A stretch of 64,000 bases of DNA from Chloracidobacterium sp. N. Lineage in GTDB: Bacteria; Acidobacteriota; Blastocatellia; Chloracidobacteriales; Chloracidobacteriaceae. The stretch covers positions 372,001 through 436,000 of the forward strand of contig NZ_CP072643.1 of assembly GCF_018304765.1 (NCBI RefSeq). Direction: 5' to 3'. Positions 26,461 to 37,630 of this stretch are shown one piece after another. The notes beneath the pieces are model-generated. The model saw only the letters and a program-made list of their open reading frames with translations, made no database searches and was not told where the DNA came from. The position numbers and the translations under genes are program-made. Positions within the stretch are counted from its first letter, which is position 1. Each line of letters opens with the position of its first letter.

Positions 26461-28656
26461 TCAGTTTTCAAGCGGCTCGCGGTAGCGTTGCAAATCCTCC
26501 GGTGTCACCTGGTCAGCAGGCGTCAGGCGGTAGTGTTTCTCCGCCATCAGCACCAACTCACCGCTGTCCGTCCTGCCAAACATCAGCAAGGCAACCAGAT
26601 CGGGTTGAATGAACTGCGCCACGATCGGCCGGCAAAGCAGACCCGGGAACTTGCTGGCGCACATTGCATCGTCCTGCTCAACCTGAACCAGGCTGGCTTG
26701 TCCCTGACTACCTTTTCGCTGACTGCCTTTGGCCTGAACAGGAAAGACGTAATGCACGCCGTGCCTGTCCACACCAACGTACAGTTCGTCAGTTTCGATT
26801 TGTCCGATGCCCGGCACAGTCGTGCGCAGGTGATTCTGCAGGGAGTAACAAACCGCGCCGGTGAACATATCTATCAGCCGGTTGTAACGCACCTTGGCCA
26901 GCAGGGCTTGTTCGTCGTCCAAAGCATAGCGGCTGACCAATCCTGGTGTGGCATCAGGTATTTTCGTCTCCGTGAGGTTCGGGTCAGGCACAATGCGTGC
27001 CAAATCAGCGTTCACCAGCACAAAGCGATAGCGTGACCTTCCAGCCGGCTGAATCATCCATGCTTTGCCGGACGGTGCGGTGCCGGATACCGATGGCGGC
27101 AGGGGGGTGCGGTAGCGGAAGCTGTAGATGACATCACCCAGATTCTTCGGCAGTTCCACCCCCAACGCCTGAGCCGCCATGACGATGTTAGCCCGCGTAA
27201 AGCTGACTTCCGACGCACCTGCCTCGTACTTTTCACTGAAGATATGTTCCACAATGCTGGCGTACTGTGTCGTCATGACGCCTCCGTTGCGCGCATTTGG
27301 CAGGCTCTGGGTCATGGATGTGCCGCCGAAGGCATTCCGCGCACCCGGCCAGTGCATGACAACCACTTCCTCACGCAGCAGTTCGCGGGTTGCCGTTGCC
27401 AGCCGCGTGCGAAAGAGATCGATGCTTTCCACCTCGTAGCCCAGGTCCTGCGCCAGTTCGGCCAGGATTTGTCCCGTACGGATCAGCACGCGCAGATACG
27501 AAGCCTGGTCGCCAACGACATAGGCCAGGCGTGCGCCAGGACGCAGCACATGGCGCAACTCGGACAGATGGCGCACCATGCCGCCAAAATACAGCTTTGT
27601 CACCCGGCCGTAGAGCCGTTCAAAACCGCTGGTCTTGCCAAGTTCCAGCCGGCGCGCCTCGATGCTCTCCACCAGAGCCTGGATGCGCGGACAGGCGGCG
27701 ACCCAGCCATCGTCGTCGTCCTCGCTGGTCACTCCGCGCGTGTTTGAGCGAATCAACCCGCGCTTGAGGGCCTTGAGATCGGCGCGATTGCGGATGAAAC
27801 CCAGGACAACGGACTCCAGGCGCGTCGTCCGGGTGTATTCCTTCTCGTTCGGGTAGGGCGGTGACGTAAAAACCACATCAATGGACTGTGGCTGGAGCAC
27901 ATCCAAAAGCTGGCGCGCATCAGCAAGATGCACCCGGACCGGGGTGTCGCGTCCGCGCATCTGGCGCAAATCCTGCGCCATGCATCTGACCCGCTCCAAC
28001 CAACTGCTGACGACCGGCGCATCCGGCTTGACGGCTCCCACGCCCACCTCCGGGCCGAAACGGAGATTGCCGATGGACTCAACCAGGGCCCTGGCGAGCG
28101 CCAGCAACTCGTGGTGGCGCCAACGGCTATCGGTATCGGCCTGCAAATGTTCGAGAAGAACGAGGGTTTTGTGCAGAGGGAGCGGACTTATGGAGTTGGT
28201 CAGCAGCAACTCCATCTGTTCCGGTGGAAGCTCTCTGAGTTCGGGTGGCGTTGGGGTGCGGCTGCCATTCGTCGCGGCAAGCAGTCCGAACGCCTCGTCG
28301 GCAATGCCGGACGCCTGAAGCGCCGCCCAGGTCTTGCCGGCAATCCATTCAGCGTGGTCTGACAACGCATCCGGGTCTGGACGCCAATCCACCTTGGTCT
28401 GGCTGGCGAACCAGGCCACCGGATTGCTTTCAATGCCGATGCTGGGAATACCGAGCTTTTTGCACTCGACGAGGGTCGTCCCCGTTCCACAAAATGGATC
28501 GAGAACGCAGTGGTGCTCCGAGACGCCAAACCGGTGCAGGTAGTGGCGCACCAGGTGAGGTGGAAACGACAGTACGAAGCGATACCAGTTGTGAACCGGC
28601 TCGTCAGCATCGTCCATCTGGTTGTTCTGCAGAGAAAACCGGCGCATGTCACCCAT
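26461..28656 (-). CDS. Fused DNA methyltransferase-restriction endonuclease
   Basis: 731 residues in one frame. Part 1 (to about 445) is an amino-methyltransferase: motif I DPFCGTGTTLVE at 53-64 and motif IV TSPPY at 264-268, with about 200 residues between, which may include target recognition. Part 2 begins at Met461 (MTTQYASIVEHIFSEKYEAG) like a separate protein and carries a PD-(D/E)xK-like site: E621/D623/E624, then Q641-A-K643 (VFPVQAKG). I recall this second part as a common stand-alone nuclease encoded next to methylases. Together they would form a single-chain type II restriction-modification enzyme. Recognition sequence unknown. Confidence 0.82.
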   Translation of the reverse strand: MGDMRRFSLQNNQMDDADEPVHNWYRFVLSFPPHLVRHYLHRFGVSEHHCVLDPFCGTGTTLVECKKLGIPSIGIESNPVAWFASQTKVDWRPDPDALSDHAEWIAGKTWAALQASGIADEAFGLLAATNGSRTPTPPELRELPPEQMELLLTNSISPLPLHKTLVLLEHLQADTDSRWRHHELLALARALVESIGNLRFGPEVGVGAVKPDAPVVSSWLERVRCMAQDLRQMRGRDTPVRVHLADARQLLDVLQPQSIDVVFTSPPYPNEKEYTRTTRLESVVLGFIRNRADLKALKRGLIRSNTRGVTSEDDDDGWVAACPRIQALVESIEARRLELGKTSGFERLYGRVTKLYFGGMVRHLSELRHVLRPGARLAYVVGDQASYLRVLIRTGQILAELAQDLGYEVESIDLFRTRLATATRELLREEVVVMHWPGARNAFGGTSMTQSLPNARNGGVMTTQYASIVEHIFSEKYEAGASEVSFTRANIVMAAQALGVELPKNLGDVIYSFRYRTPLPPSVSGTAPSGKAWMIQPAGRSRYRFVLVNADLARIVPDPNLTETKIPDATPGLVSRYALDDEQALLAKVRYNRLIDMFTGAVCYSLQNHLRTTVPGIGQIETDELYVGVDRHGVHYVFPVQAKGSQRKGSQGQASLVQVEQDDAMCASKFPGLLCRPIVAQFIQPDLVALLMFGRTDSGELVLMAEKHYRLTPADQVTPEDLQRYREPLEN

Positions 28657-28792
28657 GATTTTCGGTTCACACGGATTCCCGCAACCCCCGGTCCGGCGCC
28701 ATTCAAAACCTGGCAGACAGCTTTGCCGTACTCCGGCGGCTTGACAGCACGGCTTCTTTCCGGGTAGCGATTGTCCAGCGGAAGGCTGATGT

Positions 28793-28865
28793 GCTTGCGT
28801 AGCTCAGTGGATAGAGCAACCGCCTCCTAAGCGGTAGGTCGCCGGTTCGATTCCGGCCGCGAGCA
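28793..28865 (+). tRNA. tRNA-Arg (anticodon CCU)
   Basis: 73 bases fold into a complete cloverleaf. The acceptor stem is GCTTGCG/CGCGAGC with one T-G pair, and the discriminator is A. The D loop is AGCTCAGTGGATAGAGC. The anticodon arm ACCGC-CTCCTAA-GCGGT shows anticodon CCT, which reads AGG. The T arm is GCCGG-TTCGATT-CCGGC. CCA is not encoded. It stands alone between the restriction-modification gene and the sensor gene. Confidence 0.96.
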
Positions 28866-28976
28866 TATTGCCGGCCCCACCGGCAGGCAACCGGCTTTGC
28901 GCTACCGCCTTGACCGTCCACGCCACAGGGTAGCCATGCCCACATCCGGGGGCCGCCACCGAAATGCTTTCACCGA

Positions 28977-31900
28977 TCAATCCCAGTCGCCCAGACGGAT
29001 GCCCAGCACAGTGATGTCATCCCGCTGCGGCAGCCCGTTCTGGTAGTCCTGCAACAGGGCGAGCAACTGCGCCTTCTGCTCAGCCAGGGGCCGGTGATAC
29101 AACCGGCCAAGCTGCTGACGCAGAACCCGCGTGCTGTATCGGCGGCCCTGTGCTCCCCCCGGCTGATCGGCAAACCCATCGGAAGTCAGATACAGAACCA
29201 GCCCCCGGTCAAAGGACAGTCCATGGTTGCGGAACGTCTCCCGGTGGCGGCGACTGAAACCACCAATGGCACGTCGGTTGCCCGACAACTGGCGGATGAG
29301 CCCATTCTCTTCCGGTCCTTCACCGGCCACGGCGTAGTAGAGCGGTCGCCCGGCGCCGGCAAAGGTCACCTGCCGGTGCCGGAGGCTGATGTGGCACAGC
29401 GTCATCTCCAAACCATCCAGCGTTTCCACGGATGCCGCCGTCTCCCGGTGCCCGTGCACCTGAAGGGTCTCCAGCAAACTGGCATCCAGCCGTTCGAGGA
29501 TGGCCGCCGGATCGGTGATGCCCTCCCCGCGTACGATTTGGGTCAGCAGGATGCTGCCGGCCATCGCCAGCAGCGCCCCCGGCACACCATGCCCGGTGCA
29601 GTCGGCGACCGCCACTATCACGTCTTCATCTTCCCCCACCTGATCGAACCAGTAAAAGTCACCCGATACGATGTCCTTGGGCAAAAACACAATGAAATGC
29701 TCTTCCAGAACGGCTGCCATCCGCTCCCGGTACATCAGCATGGAACGCTGAATGCGCTCGGCGTAACGGATGCTGTCGAGCATCTCCGCCTGCTGCATGG
29801 CGATCTCATCGCGTTGCCGGACGACCTCCGCCGTCCGCGCCTGGACAACCGCTTCGAGCTGCGCGGCGCGCCGCTCCAGAATCCCCAGCCGCCACCGCAC
29901 ACCGCCATACACCGCTCCGACGACAACCAATCCGTAGAGCGTGAGCATCCACCACCGCCGCCAGAGTGGAGGGTAGAGATAGAAGCTGTACGCTGCGCCG
30001 ACCTCATTCCAGACGTCATCGTTGTTGCAGGCCTGAACACGAAACACATACCGCCCGGCCGAAAGGTTGGTGTAGAAGGCCGTCCGGCGGTCGCCGACAT
30101 CCACCCAGTTGGCATCGTAGCCCTCCAGCCGGAAGCGAAACCGGACGCGGTCCGGAATGAGAAAACTCAGGCCGGCGCAGTCGAACTCCACCCGCCCTTC
30201 ATCCTGCGCAAAGGTGCCCTGCCCCTCGGCCGTGGGCACATCAATGCACGGGACACCGTTGACCACCACGCGCTCAATCCAGACCGGCGGCGGAAGTGGG
30301 TTGGAAACCAGTTCACGGGGGATGATCCGTACCGCGCCACGCGCGGTCGGAAACCACAGTTCCCCACGGCGGGTCGCCCAGCCGGCCGGAGAGGAAGCCC
30401 CATTGCACTGGCGCGTCCTCATGCCATCGGGAATCCCATACACCCTGGTGGACTCCAATGCCGGACGGCGGCCGTCCAGAACGGCTTCAACATCGTCACG
30501 GCGGAGACAAAAAATCCCCCGGTTGCAGCTCATCCAGAAACCACCTTCGGCGTCGTCCAGGATGTGAAATATCTTGTCGTCATACAGCCCGACCCGACTG
30601 GTGAGGGAGGTGATTTGCCCACGCCGCAAACGGCTCAACCCACCTTCCGTCCCAATCCAGAGCGTGCCGTCGGGGTCCTCGTGAAGGGTAAACACCGTGT
30701 TGTTGAGCAGCCCTTCTGCCATCCCGTAGTGGGTAAACCGTCCGGCGTGCCAGAGCGACAACCCACCCTGCGTACCGATCCAGACGCCACCTGCCCGCCG
30801 GGGCAACAGGCAGCGCACGATGTTGTCTGGCAGCCCATTCTCGACCGTAAACGGCTCAATCCGTCCCGCCTGGAGACGGTTCAAACCGCCGCCGTAAGTG
30901 CCAATCCACAGGGCGCCGGTGTCGTCCTGACACAGGGCATAGACTGCGTCGCTGGAAAGTCCACGTGATTTGTCATAGCGCGCCACGATCCTGCCGTTCT
31001 CGATGAGCACCACCCCACCGCCATTGGTGCCAACCCAGACGCCACCACCCCGGTCCGGGTACACCGACCGGACGGCCTCGTTGGTCAATCCCTGCGCCTT
31101 GCCGTACACCGTCGTCTGGCGACCGTCGAGCACACACACCCCGCCGCCATCCGTCCCGATCCAGAGCCGCCCGGCCTGGTCTTCGCACACACTGCGGACA
31201 CTCTCGGCCGGCAACCCCTGTGGCGCGCCAAAGACCGTTACCCTTGTATCCCTCAAGCGCGTCAACCCGGCATTCGTGCCAAGCCAGAGGCTTCCCTCAC
31301 GGTCTTCGGAAAGCGAACGCACGAAGTCCTGGGTCAGTCCGTCGCGCGCCGTGAAAGTCTCAAAACGTCCCTGGTACAGACGGGCGACGCCGCCGCCATC
31401 GGTGCCAATCCACAGAACGCGGTCACGGTCTTCCCACAACGTCCAGACCAGCCGGCTGGGCAGCCCCTGCCGCTCGGCATACAGTGTGGTCTGCCCCTCC
31501 CGGCGGGCCACCAGCCCCACCCCATAGAAGGCGAGCCACAGGATGCCGTCCGAAGTCTCCCGGATGGCGGTGACGGTATCCCCGGCAGGAGCTTCGTCCA
31601 CGGTAAAACGCGCAAGCTGCCCGCCCACCACGCGATGGAGCCCGGCGCCCTCCGTTCCGACCCACAGCATACCGGTGCGGTCAAAGCCGAGCGCCAGGAT
31701 TTTGAAGGGGCGCTCGGCCGGGCAGATTTCCCAGCGGCCCTGGTGAAAACGGCTCAGGCCCTGGTTCGTTCCGACCCAGAGCGTACCATCCGGGCCTTCG
31801 CACAGGGCATAAACAAAGTCACCGGCCAGTCCGTCGGCTTTCGTGAGGGCTGTAAATACGCCGTCCCGGTAGCGGAGCAGTCCGCCGCCGAGCGTGCCCA

Positions 31901-32234
31901 TCCACAGCGTGCCGGCGCGGTCTTCACACAGGGACCACACACTGTTGTTTTTGATGGCCGGCGTGTTCCGCCGGTCAAAAACCGTGAAGCTGAACCCGTT
32001 GAAGCGGGCCACGCCCTCATACGTGGCCAACCACAGGTAGCCATCCCGGGTCTGCAGAATGGCGTGGACGCTCTGCTGGGGGAGTCCCTCCTGGAAGATG
32101 TCCCGTCCATACTGCGTGACCGTCTTGTGCGGGTCCAGCGCCGCAGCCGGTATGGCGCACAACAGCCACCAGAAACACAGGACATACCAGCGGCTGAAGC
32201 ACCACCGACGGCGCACCGGTTGGCAGTACACCAT
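28977..32234 (-). CDS. Reg_prop/Y_Y_Y sensor with PP2C (SpoIIE) phosphatase output
   Basis: 1085 residues. After a signal peptide come about a dozen two-component-propeller blades, each with a phrase like DRAGTLWMGTLGGG or GTLWVGTNQGLSRF. A Y_Y_Y domain follows (VRFRFRLEGYDANW...TNLSAGRYVFRVQACN), then one membrane helix (WMLTLYGLVVVGAVYGG), a coiled coil (AAQLEAVVQARTAEVVRQRD) and a SpoIIE/PP2C phosphatase (DIVSGDFYW, VAVADCTGHGVPGALLAM, DDITVLGIRLG). The periplasmic sensor thus controls a cytoplasmic Ser/Thr phosphatase rather than a histidine kinase. The ATG at 32,234 follows GGAGG and lies 22 bases after the APC permease stop. Confidence 0.92.
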   Translation of the reverse strand: MVYCQPVRRRWCFSRWYVLCFWWLLCAIPAAALDPHKTVTQYGRDIFQEGLPQQSVHAILQTRDGYLWLATYEGVARFNGFSFTVFDRRNTPAIKNNSVWSLCEDRAGTLWMGTLGGGLLRYRDGVFTALTKADGLAGDFVYALCEGPDGTLWVGTNQGLSRFHQGRWEICPAERPFKILALGFDRTGMLWVGTEGAGLHRVVGGQLARFTVDEAPAGDTVTAIRETSDGILWLAFYGVGLVARREGQTTLYAERQGLPSRLVWTLWEDRDRVLWIGTDGGGVARLYQGRFETFTARDGLTQDFVRSLSEDREGSLWLGTNAGLTRLRDTRVTVFGAPQGLPAESVRSVCEDQAGRLWIGTDGGGVCVLDGRQTTVYGKAQGLTNEAVRSVYPDRGGGVWVGTNGGGVVLIENGRIVARYDKSRGLSSDAVYALCQDDTGALWIGTYGGGLNRLQAGRIEPFTVENGLPDNIVRCLLPRRAGGVWIGTQGGLSLWHAGRFTHYGMAEGLLNNTVFTLHEDPDGTLWIGTEGGLSRLRRGQITSLTSRVGLYDDKIFHILDDAEGGFWMSCNRGIFCLRRDDVEAVLDGRRPALESTRVYGIPDGMRTRQCNGASSPAGWATRRGELWFPTARGAVRIIPRELVSNPLPPPVWIERVVVNGVPCIDVPTAEGQGTFAQDEGRVEFDCAGLSFLIPDRVRFRFRLEGYDANWVDVGDRRTAFYTNLSAGRYVFRVQACNNDDVWNEVGAAYSFYLYPPLWRRWWMLTLYGLVVVGAVYGGVRWRLGILERRAAQLEAVVQARTAEVVRQRDEIAMQQAEMLDSIRYAERIQRSMLMYRERMAAVLEEHFIVFLPKDIVSGDFYWFDQVGEDEDVIVAVADCTGHGVPGALLAMAGSILLTQIVRGEGITDPAAILERLDASLLETLQVHGHRETAASVETLDGLEMTLCHISLRHRQVTFAGAGRPLYYAVAGEGPEENGLIRQLSGNRRAIGGFSRRHRETFRNHGLSFDRGLVLYLTSDGFADQPGGAQGRRYSTRVLRQQLGRLYHRPLAEQKAQLLALLQDYQNGLPQRDDITVLGIRLGDWD

Positions 32235-32256
32235 CGGTAGTGGAATGCCTCCAGAT

Positions 32257-34188
32257 TCAACCAACATGGACACAGGGGCGTTTTTCCGGGTTATCAACCG
32301 CTTTGCGCAGCACCTCGTGAACCACCGGAGCCGTGTCGCCTTCGCCCAGAAACAGATACTTGAAGGCGTAGCCAATCGGACTGCCTTCCGTCCACCCAAA
32401 GTACACGTCGGGAATCACGCCGGTTTCCTTCTGGGCATGGAGCAGAAAGGCCGCAATGGCATTGGGCACGGCCGGGCTGTCACAGCGCAGGATACGATGC
32501 TTCCCCACCGTCACCCCGTGGACTTCGAGCACCTCATCGTTGAACTCGGAGGGATTGACAATCTGCACCTCGAAAAACAGCACCGGTTCGTCGTGGTTGA
32601 TGCGGTGCACCCGCTTGAGTTCAGCGCGTTTGCGGGCATATTCCCGCTCGGTGCCGGTCTGGGGACGGTTGGCGGCAATACGGAGCATGTTGTTGCGGAC
32701 GGCTTCGTGCAGAAACTTCCGGGCTTTGTCATCCAGAACGACGCGCTTCGTCCGCAACTCCGTCGCCCGCAGCGCCCGCGAAACCAGCGAAACAAAGATG
32801 AGCGACAGAATGAACGCCAGGCAGACCTTCAGCCCCGTCGGGCGTTCGCGGATGTTTTCGAGCGTCGTGTAGGTAAACACCAGCGCAATGGCAATGAAAC
32901 CGGCGTACGTCCAGCCCCCATCGCGGCGGGCCGAGATGACGACGGCAATCGAGGCCGACAGCATCAGCATGAGCACGCCGGTGGCATAGGCGTCGCCCTG
33001 GGCTTCGATGCTGGCGTCGAAAAACCAGGTAACGAACAGCGTCACGCCCGTGATGACCACCACCAGCGGACGATTCGCCCGCGCCCACTCCGGGGCCATG
33101 CCGTAGCGCGGCAGGTAGCGCGGGATGAGATTCAGCAGCCCGGCCATGGCGGAAGCGCCGGCGTACCACAGAATGGCCGCTGTCGTCAGGTCGTAGAGCG
33201 TCCCAAAACCGACGCCGAAAAACTCGTGCGCCAGATAGGCCAGCGCGCGCCCGGCCGCCTTGCCGTTCGGTTCGAGCGCGGACGGCGGGATGAGCAGGGT
33301 CGTCACGAGCGAACTGCCAATGAGCGCCAGCGACATGATGACCGCCGCCGTCAGCAACAGCTTTTTCGCATTGCGGATGCGCCCGGCCGGGTTGTCGGGC
33401 GTGTCGGTCAGATCGCCCTTGATGAGGGGCATGACGGTCACACCGGTTTCAAAACCGGACAGACCAAGTGCCAGTTTAGGGAAAGCCAGCAGTGACAGCA
33501 CGAAAATCAGCCACACATTGCCGTGGGAAGCACCCGCCGCCAATGCCTGCTGCCAGCGGGGAAACACCTCCGGGTGGGTGATGATTTCGTACAGCCCCCG
33601 GCCGATGACGATGACATTCAGCCCCATGAAGGCAATGACCAAGGCGACGGCAATGTAGATGGCTTCGGCAAAGCCCTTGAGAAAAATGGCGCCCAGCAGG
33701 ACGAGCAGGAAAAAGGTCAGCAGCAACCGGTGGTCGAGCCAATGCGGAGCGAAGGGATTTTCAATCAGGTGCTCGGCGGCATCGGCCGCCGAAAGCGTGA
33801 TGGTGATGACGAAATCCGTGGCGGCAAAACCCAGCAGACACAAAACGAAGGTCTTTCCCCGCCATCCCGGCAGCAGTTGTTCGAGCATGGCGATGCTGCC
33901 CTGCCCATTCGGGCTTTCGCGGGCCACACGCCAGTACATGGGCACCGCCCCGAACAGGGTCAGCGCCACCAGAAACAGCGTGGCGACGGGTGCCAGCGCG
34001 CCCACGGCCAGAAAAGCGATGTAGGGCTGATACGCCAGAGTCGAGAAGTAATCCACACCGGTCAGACACATCACCTGCCACCAGGGCTTGGTGGGATGGG
34101 TGTGGACGCGGGCCTTGGCAGCGGAAAGCGTCCGATCACGTGCGCCTTCCAGAAACCAGGCCCTGAACCGAACAATGGTGCGTAACAT
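32257..34188 (-). CDS. APC-superfamily permease with C-terminal cytoplasmic domain
   Basis: 643 residues with about 12 membrane helices. The first helix region [29 protein letters not shown] and the segment [15 protein letters not shown] resemble amino-acid/polyamine/cation permeases. A soluble tail of some 150 residues follows the last helix. The frame extends to 34,527, but family similarity starts at the ATG 34,188 ([12 protein letters not shown]). The gene is followed by the phosphatase sensor at a 22-base distance, so the two probably share an mRNA. The substrate is unknown; the wording recalls KUP-like as well as amino-acid carriers. Confidence 0.85.
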   Translation of the reverse strand: MLRTIVRFRAWFLEGARDRTLSAAKARVHTHPTKPWWQVMCLTGVDYFSTLAYQPYIAFLAVGALAPVATLFLVALTLFGAVPMYWRVARESPNGQGSIAMLEQLLPGWRGKTFVLCLLGFAATDFVITITLSAADAAEHLIENPFAPHWLDHRLLLTFFLLVLLGAIFLKGFAEAIYIAVALVIAFMGLNVIVIGRGLYEIITHPEVFPRWQQALAAGASHGNVWLIFVLSLLAFPKLALGLSGFETGVTVMPLIKGDLTDTPDNPAGRIRNAKKLLLTAAVIMSLALIGSSLVTTLLIPPSALEPNGKAAGRALAYLAHEFFGVGFGTLYDLTTAAILWYAGASAMAGLLNLIPRYLPRYGMAPEWARANRPLVVVITGVTLFVTWFFDASIEAQGDAYATGVLMLMLSASIAVVISARRDGGWTYAGFIAIALVFTYTTLENIRERPTGLKVCLAFILSLIFVSLVSRALRATELRTKRVVLDDKARKFLHEAVRNNMLRIAANRPQTGTEREYARKRAELKRVHRINHDEPVLFFEVQIVNPSEFNDEVLEVHGVTVGKHRILRCDSPAVPNAIAAFLLHAQKETGVIPDVYFGWTEGSPIGYAFKYLFLGEGDTAPVVHEVLRKAVDNPEKRPCVHVG

Positions 34189-34306
34189 ACATTTTTCAGT
34201 CGTCAGGCCTGTGCCTGAAGCCCTGACGACCGCTCCGGGGCAGCATTCTAAAGCATTTCGCAGTTTGGCCAAACTGAGCGAAACAAAGCCGCCGCCAGGG
34301 TGTGCG

Positions 34307-36838
34307 CTAGTCTCCGCTGCGCAGGATGCCGAGTGGTTTTTTGCGGAGGATGTCCCAACTGGCCACGCCCCCCACCAGAAGGACGAGCAGAAACGTTCCC
34401 CCGGCACCAATGAGCCAGTCTTCCCAGAACGGAAGCCATTCGCTGCGCAGGACGTAGCGGGTGATGTACCAGCTTGCCCCCAGCGCGCCGCCGCCGCCGA
34501 TGATGACGGCGGCCACAGCCAGCGCACCGTATTCGATGAGGGTCAGCCCGATGAGCGTCACGAAACGCGCCCCAAGGGTTTTGAGCAGGGCGGTTTCATA
34601 CTGCCGCTGATAGCGGGTCAGGGTCACAGCCCCGATGAGCATGGCCACGCCGCTGAATACAACCAGGCTGCCAATTGTGGTCAGCGCCGATTGAAGCCCC
34701 TCCAGAATCGTGCGCACCGTTTTCAGGAACTCACTCGTCAGCGCGACCAGAACGTTGGGAGACACCCTGGTGACCGCTGCCGTCAGCCTGCGGTAGGCGT
34801 CGGGCGAGCGGTCAAGGACATCCGTTTTGACCGTTCCCAGGAAGGTCTGTGGCGCTTGCTCCAGAACCTTCCCCGGCCGGGCCACAATGGCAAAAAACTG
34901 CTGGCTGCGGCGCGGCTCGATGCGCCGGATACTGCTCACGATGCCGGTCACTTCCCGCCCCTGGATGTCAAGCGTCAGGCGGTCGCCGACACGCACACCG
35001 AGATTGTTTTGCAGAAAGGTCTCCAGCGACAGCTCCAGGGTGTCCGAGGGCGTGGGGGCCCACCACTTCCCTTCCACGACGGTTTCCCCGGCATCGAGTT
35101 CGGCCCGGTAGGTCAGGCGAAACTCACGGTCAACGGCCGCCCGCCGTCCGGCTTCCCGGATGGCGGCGAAGTCAATCCGCCGGCCGTTGATGGCGGTAAT
35201 CCGTGCCGAGATGAGCGGGATGAACGTAGGGCGTGTCTGCAGATGCTGTTCCACAACAGCCCCGACCCGGTCGGTCTGGGAGGGCAGGACGTTGAGCAAC
35301 AACAGGTTCGGGAGGTTTTCGGCGGCGGCCAGATTGACGCTGTAGAGCAGATTGCGCTCCACCAGGCGCACGGTCAGGGCAAAGAACAGCCCCACGCCGA
35401 CCGTCATCACAATCACGGCGGCCTGGTTGCCGGGCCGGCGCAGCGCCGCCAATCCCTGCCGGAGGGTGAACAAGGGCACGTGCCGCCCCAGGCTCGCCAG
35501 ACGGATGACCACCCAACTGACGGCATAGAGCACCAGCAGGGTCACGGCCATGGTCTGGAACACGGTGTTGCCCAGACGGAACGACCCCGCCTGCCAGAGA
35601 AACAGCGCATACAGCGCGCCCAGCGCGAGCAGTCCAACCGGGAGCGCCCAGCGCAGCGGCAGTGCCAGCGGTTCGACCCGACTGCGGAGGAGCAGATTGG
35701 GCTTGACATTGCGCACACCGGCCAGCGGGACGACCGAAAAGGCCAGCGCCACGATGAGTCCGATGCCAAAGCCCTGCCCGATGGCGGACCAGGTCAGCTC
35801 GAACACCACCGGGAAGGGGAACTGTCCGGCGGCCTTCGGCCCCAGCCCCCGGACGGACAACGCCGCCAGTCCCCAGCCGCAGGCGCTGCCCAGCAGCCCC
35901 AGCATGGCCATCTGGAGGGTATAGACGCCAAACACGAGAGAACTGGAAGCGCCCAGACACTTGAGGACGGCAATGGCGCGGATGCGCTGACCGATGATGG
36001 TGTAGGTGACACTGGCGATACCGACGCCGCCCAGCATCGTGACGGCAATGCCGACCAGTCCGAAAAAGTTTTCGGTTTCGTCCAGCGGCGCGGACACACG
36101 GGCTTCACGGGCGCGGGCGGTCTCGACCGACGCCCCGCTGTTCGTCGGCAGTTCCTGGCGCAGAGCGCGGGCCAGGTCGGCGATGCGGTCGGGACGGTCG
36201 CCAACGCGCAACCGTACGGCATAGGTGGCGCGTGCATCAGGCGTCAGCAGCCCCGTCGTCTTCATATCGGCCGCCGACATCAGGACCAGCGGTGACGCGC
36301 CGATGGCCGTCGGCGTATCCTCGCGGCGGAAGGTGCCGCGAATGGTGAATGTCTGGCTGCCAATCTTCAGCGGCTTTCCCACGGCGGTATCCAGGCGGTC
36401 CAGCAGGGATGCCGCCACGATAATCCCCCGCCCGGTCAGCAGGTCATAGTGGTACGTTCCGCTTTCCAGCAGGATTTGCCCATCGAGCGGATAGCGTTCA
36501 TCCACGGCGCGCACGAGCACGCGCGTTGCTTCTTCGCTGTCCGCCACGACGCCCGTCGCCAGCTCGATGGCATCGGTGCGGGCGGCATCGGGAAAGGTGG
36601 TCAGGACGGCATCCAGACGGGGGCGCAGCACGGCCAGCCGCCCGTAAGGCAGCCGGACTTCCACATCGGCCGCCAGAAAGCCACGGGACTGCCGGACGAG
36701 CGCCACGCGCAGGTTCTGAATGGCCGAGCGGAGGGTGATGACCAGCCCTGTCCCCACAGCCAGGCAGACGAGGAAAAAGACCATCTGACGCCAGGTGGCC
36801 CGCATCTCGCGCCAGAACATACGCAGGGCAAACAACAT
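34307..36838 (-). CDS. FtsX-type ABC transporter permease
   Basis: 843 residues. The N-terminal helix ([27 protein letters not shown]) is followed by a large MacB-like periplasmic part, a first FtsX domain ([39 protein letters not shown]), further helices, a second periplasmic part and a second FtsX domain ending at the C-terminus ([20 protein letters not shown]...[12 protein letters not shown]). This matches permeases that work with a LolD/MacB-type ATPase on lipoproteins or lipophilic cargo. No ATPase gene is adjacent in the window. It begins 21 bases after the methyltransferase gene. Confidence 0.88.
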   Translation of the reverse strand: MLFALRMFWREMRATWRQMVFFLVCLAVGTGLVITLRSAIQNLRVALVRQSRGFLAADVEVRLPYGRLAVLRPRLDAVLTTFPDAARTDAIELATGVVADSEEATRVLVRAVDERYPLDGQILLESGTYHYDLLTGRGIIVAASLLDRLDTAVGKPLKIGSQTFTIRGTFRREDTPTAIGASPLVLMSAADMKTTGLLTPDARATYAVRLRVGDRPDRIADLARALRQELPTNSGASVETARAREARVSAPLDETENFFGLVGIAVTMLGGVGIASVTYTIIGQRIRAIAVLKCLGASSSLVFGVYTLQMAMLGLLGSACGWGLAALSVRGLGPKAAGQFPFPVVFELTWSAIGQGFGIGLIVALAFSVVPLAGVRNVKPNLLLRSRVEPLALPLRWALPVGLLALGALYALFLWQAGSFRLGNTVFQTMAVTLLVLYAVSWVVIRLASLGRHVPLFTLRQGLAALRRPGNQAAVIVMTVGVGLFFALTVRLVERNLLYSVNLAAAENLPNLLLLNVLPSQTDRVGAVVEQHLQTRPTFIPLISARITAINGRRIDFAAIREAGRRAAVDREFRLTYRAELDAGETVVEGKWWAPTPSDTLELSLETFLQNNLGVRVGDRLTLDIQGREVTGIVSSIRRIEPRRSQQFFAIVARPGKVLEQAPQTFLGTVKTDVLDRSPDAYRRLTAAVTRVSPNVLVALTSEFLKTVRTILEGLQSALTTIGSLVVFSGVAMLIGAVTLTRYQRQYETALLKTLGARFVTLIGLTLIEYGALAVAAVIIGGGGALGASWYITRYVLRSEWLPFWEDWLIGAGGTFLLVLLVGGVASWDILRKKPLGILRSGD

Positions 36839-36859
36839 AGAGGGCAGCCGGGACCGGGG

Positions 36860-37630
36860 CTAGAAAATCGTCCAGGAAGACGGCTCGGAGGGATCGCCAG
36901 CCGGAGGATGATGGTCCAGGCAACGGTAGGCAAGGCGCTGGCGGCGCTCCTCACCGCCCACCCGGTGCGCATCGAGCAGCACCCGCTGCTCCCGGACCCG
37001 CAACCGATCAACGGCAAAGCCCACGTCCTCAACCATCATTTTCAGGCACACGGAAGTAAATCCCCAGAAGTTGCTTGCGTCTGCATTCGGCTGTCCCCGG
37101 TCCGGGAACCGTTCAGGGTCTGGGAGAAAGCGCATCACTGGCTCAGACCGCAGGGCTTCCGGCAACTCGGAATCTATGCAATAGGACTCAATCAGAAGCC
37201 GATGCGACGCCAGCGCCGCGCCGTTGGAAAGAGCGCGGTAAGGGTCGGCCGTGTGGTAGAGCAGCCCCAGCATAAGCACGATGTCAAACGGCCCATAGCC
37301 GCCCAGCGAAGCGTCCAGAACATTGACCTGATGGTGTGGGATGTCCACGCCCTGAATCATGGACAGCAGCGCAAAGCCGGAGTTATCCCGGTGGCGATAG
37401 TCGAACGCAACGACGGAGGCTCCCTGCCGATGCGCCCGGAAACTGAAATACCCGTTCGAGGCGCCCACATCCGCCAGGCGAATACCGGTCAGGTCTTCCG
37501 GCAGTTCCAACTCCAGCCACAGCCCCTCCGGGTTGTACGTGCCATGCGTCCGAACGTCAGGGAGCACCTCGAAATCGTGGTGCCAGTGGTGCGCCGCAAT
37601 CAGTCGCCGGGCAACATCCGTCTCCAGCAT
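36860..37630 (-). CDS. SAM-dependent methyltransferase (CmoB/DUF1698-like)
   Basis: 256 residues. The SAM-binding motif I is LADVGASNGYFSF, followed by an acidic residue in VVAFDY. FDIVLMLGLLYHTADPYRAL corresponds to motif IV and the following helix and resembles tRNA-modifying CmoB and lipid or small-molecule methylases. The ATG at 37,630 (MLETDVARRLIAAHHW) precedes the fold; the frame runs to 37,702. The substrate is not evident. It is the first gene of the minus-strand run that includes the ABC permease. Confidence 0.8.
   Translation of the reverse strand: MLETDVARRLIAAHHWHHDFEVLPDVRTHGTYNPEGLWLELELPEDLTGIRLADVGASNGYFSFRAHRQGASVVAFDYRHRDNSGFALLSMIQGVDIPHHQVNVLDASLGGYGPFDIVLMLGLLYHTADPYRALSNGAALASHRLLIESYCIDSELPEALRSEPVMRFLPDPERFPDRGQPNADASNFWGFTSVCLKMMVEDVGFAVDRLRVREQRVLLDAHRVGGEERRQRLAYRCLDHHPPAGDPSEPSSWTIF

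Noticed and set aside
34088-36295. 735-codon plus-strand frame antisense to the ABC permease
   Set aside because: Low-complexity Gln/Arg/His/Pro composition without motifs; a GC-driven shadow frame.
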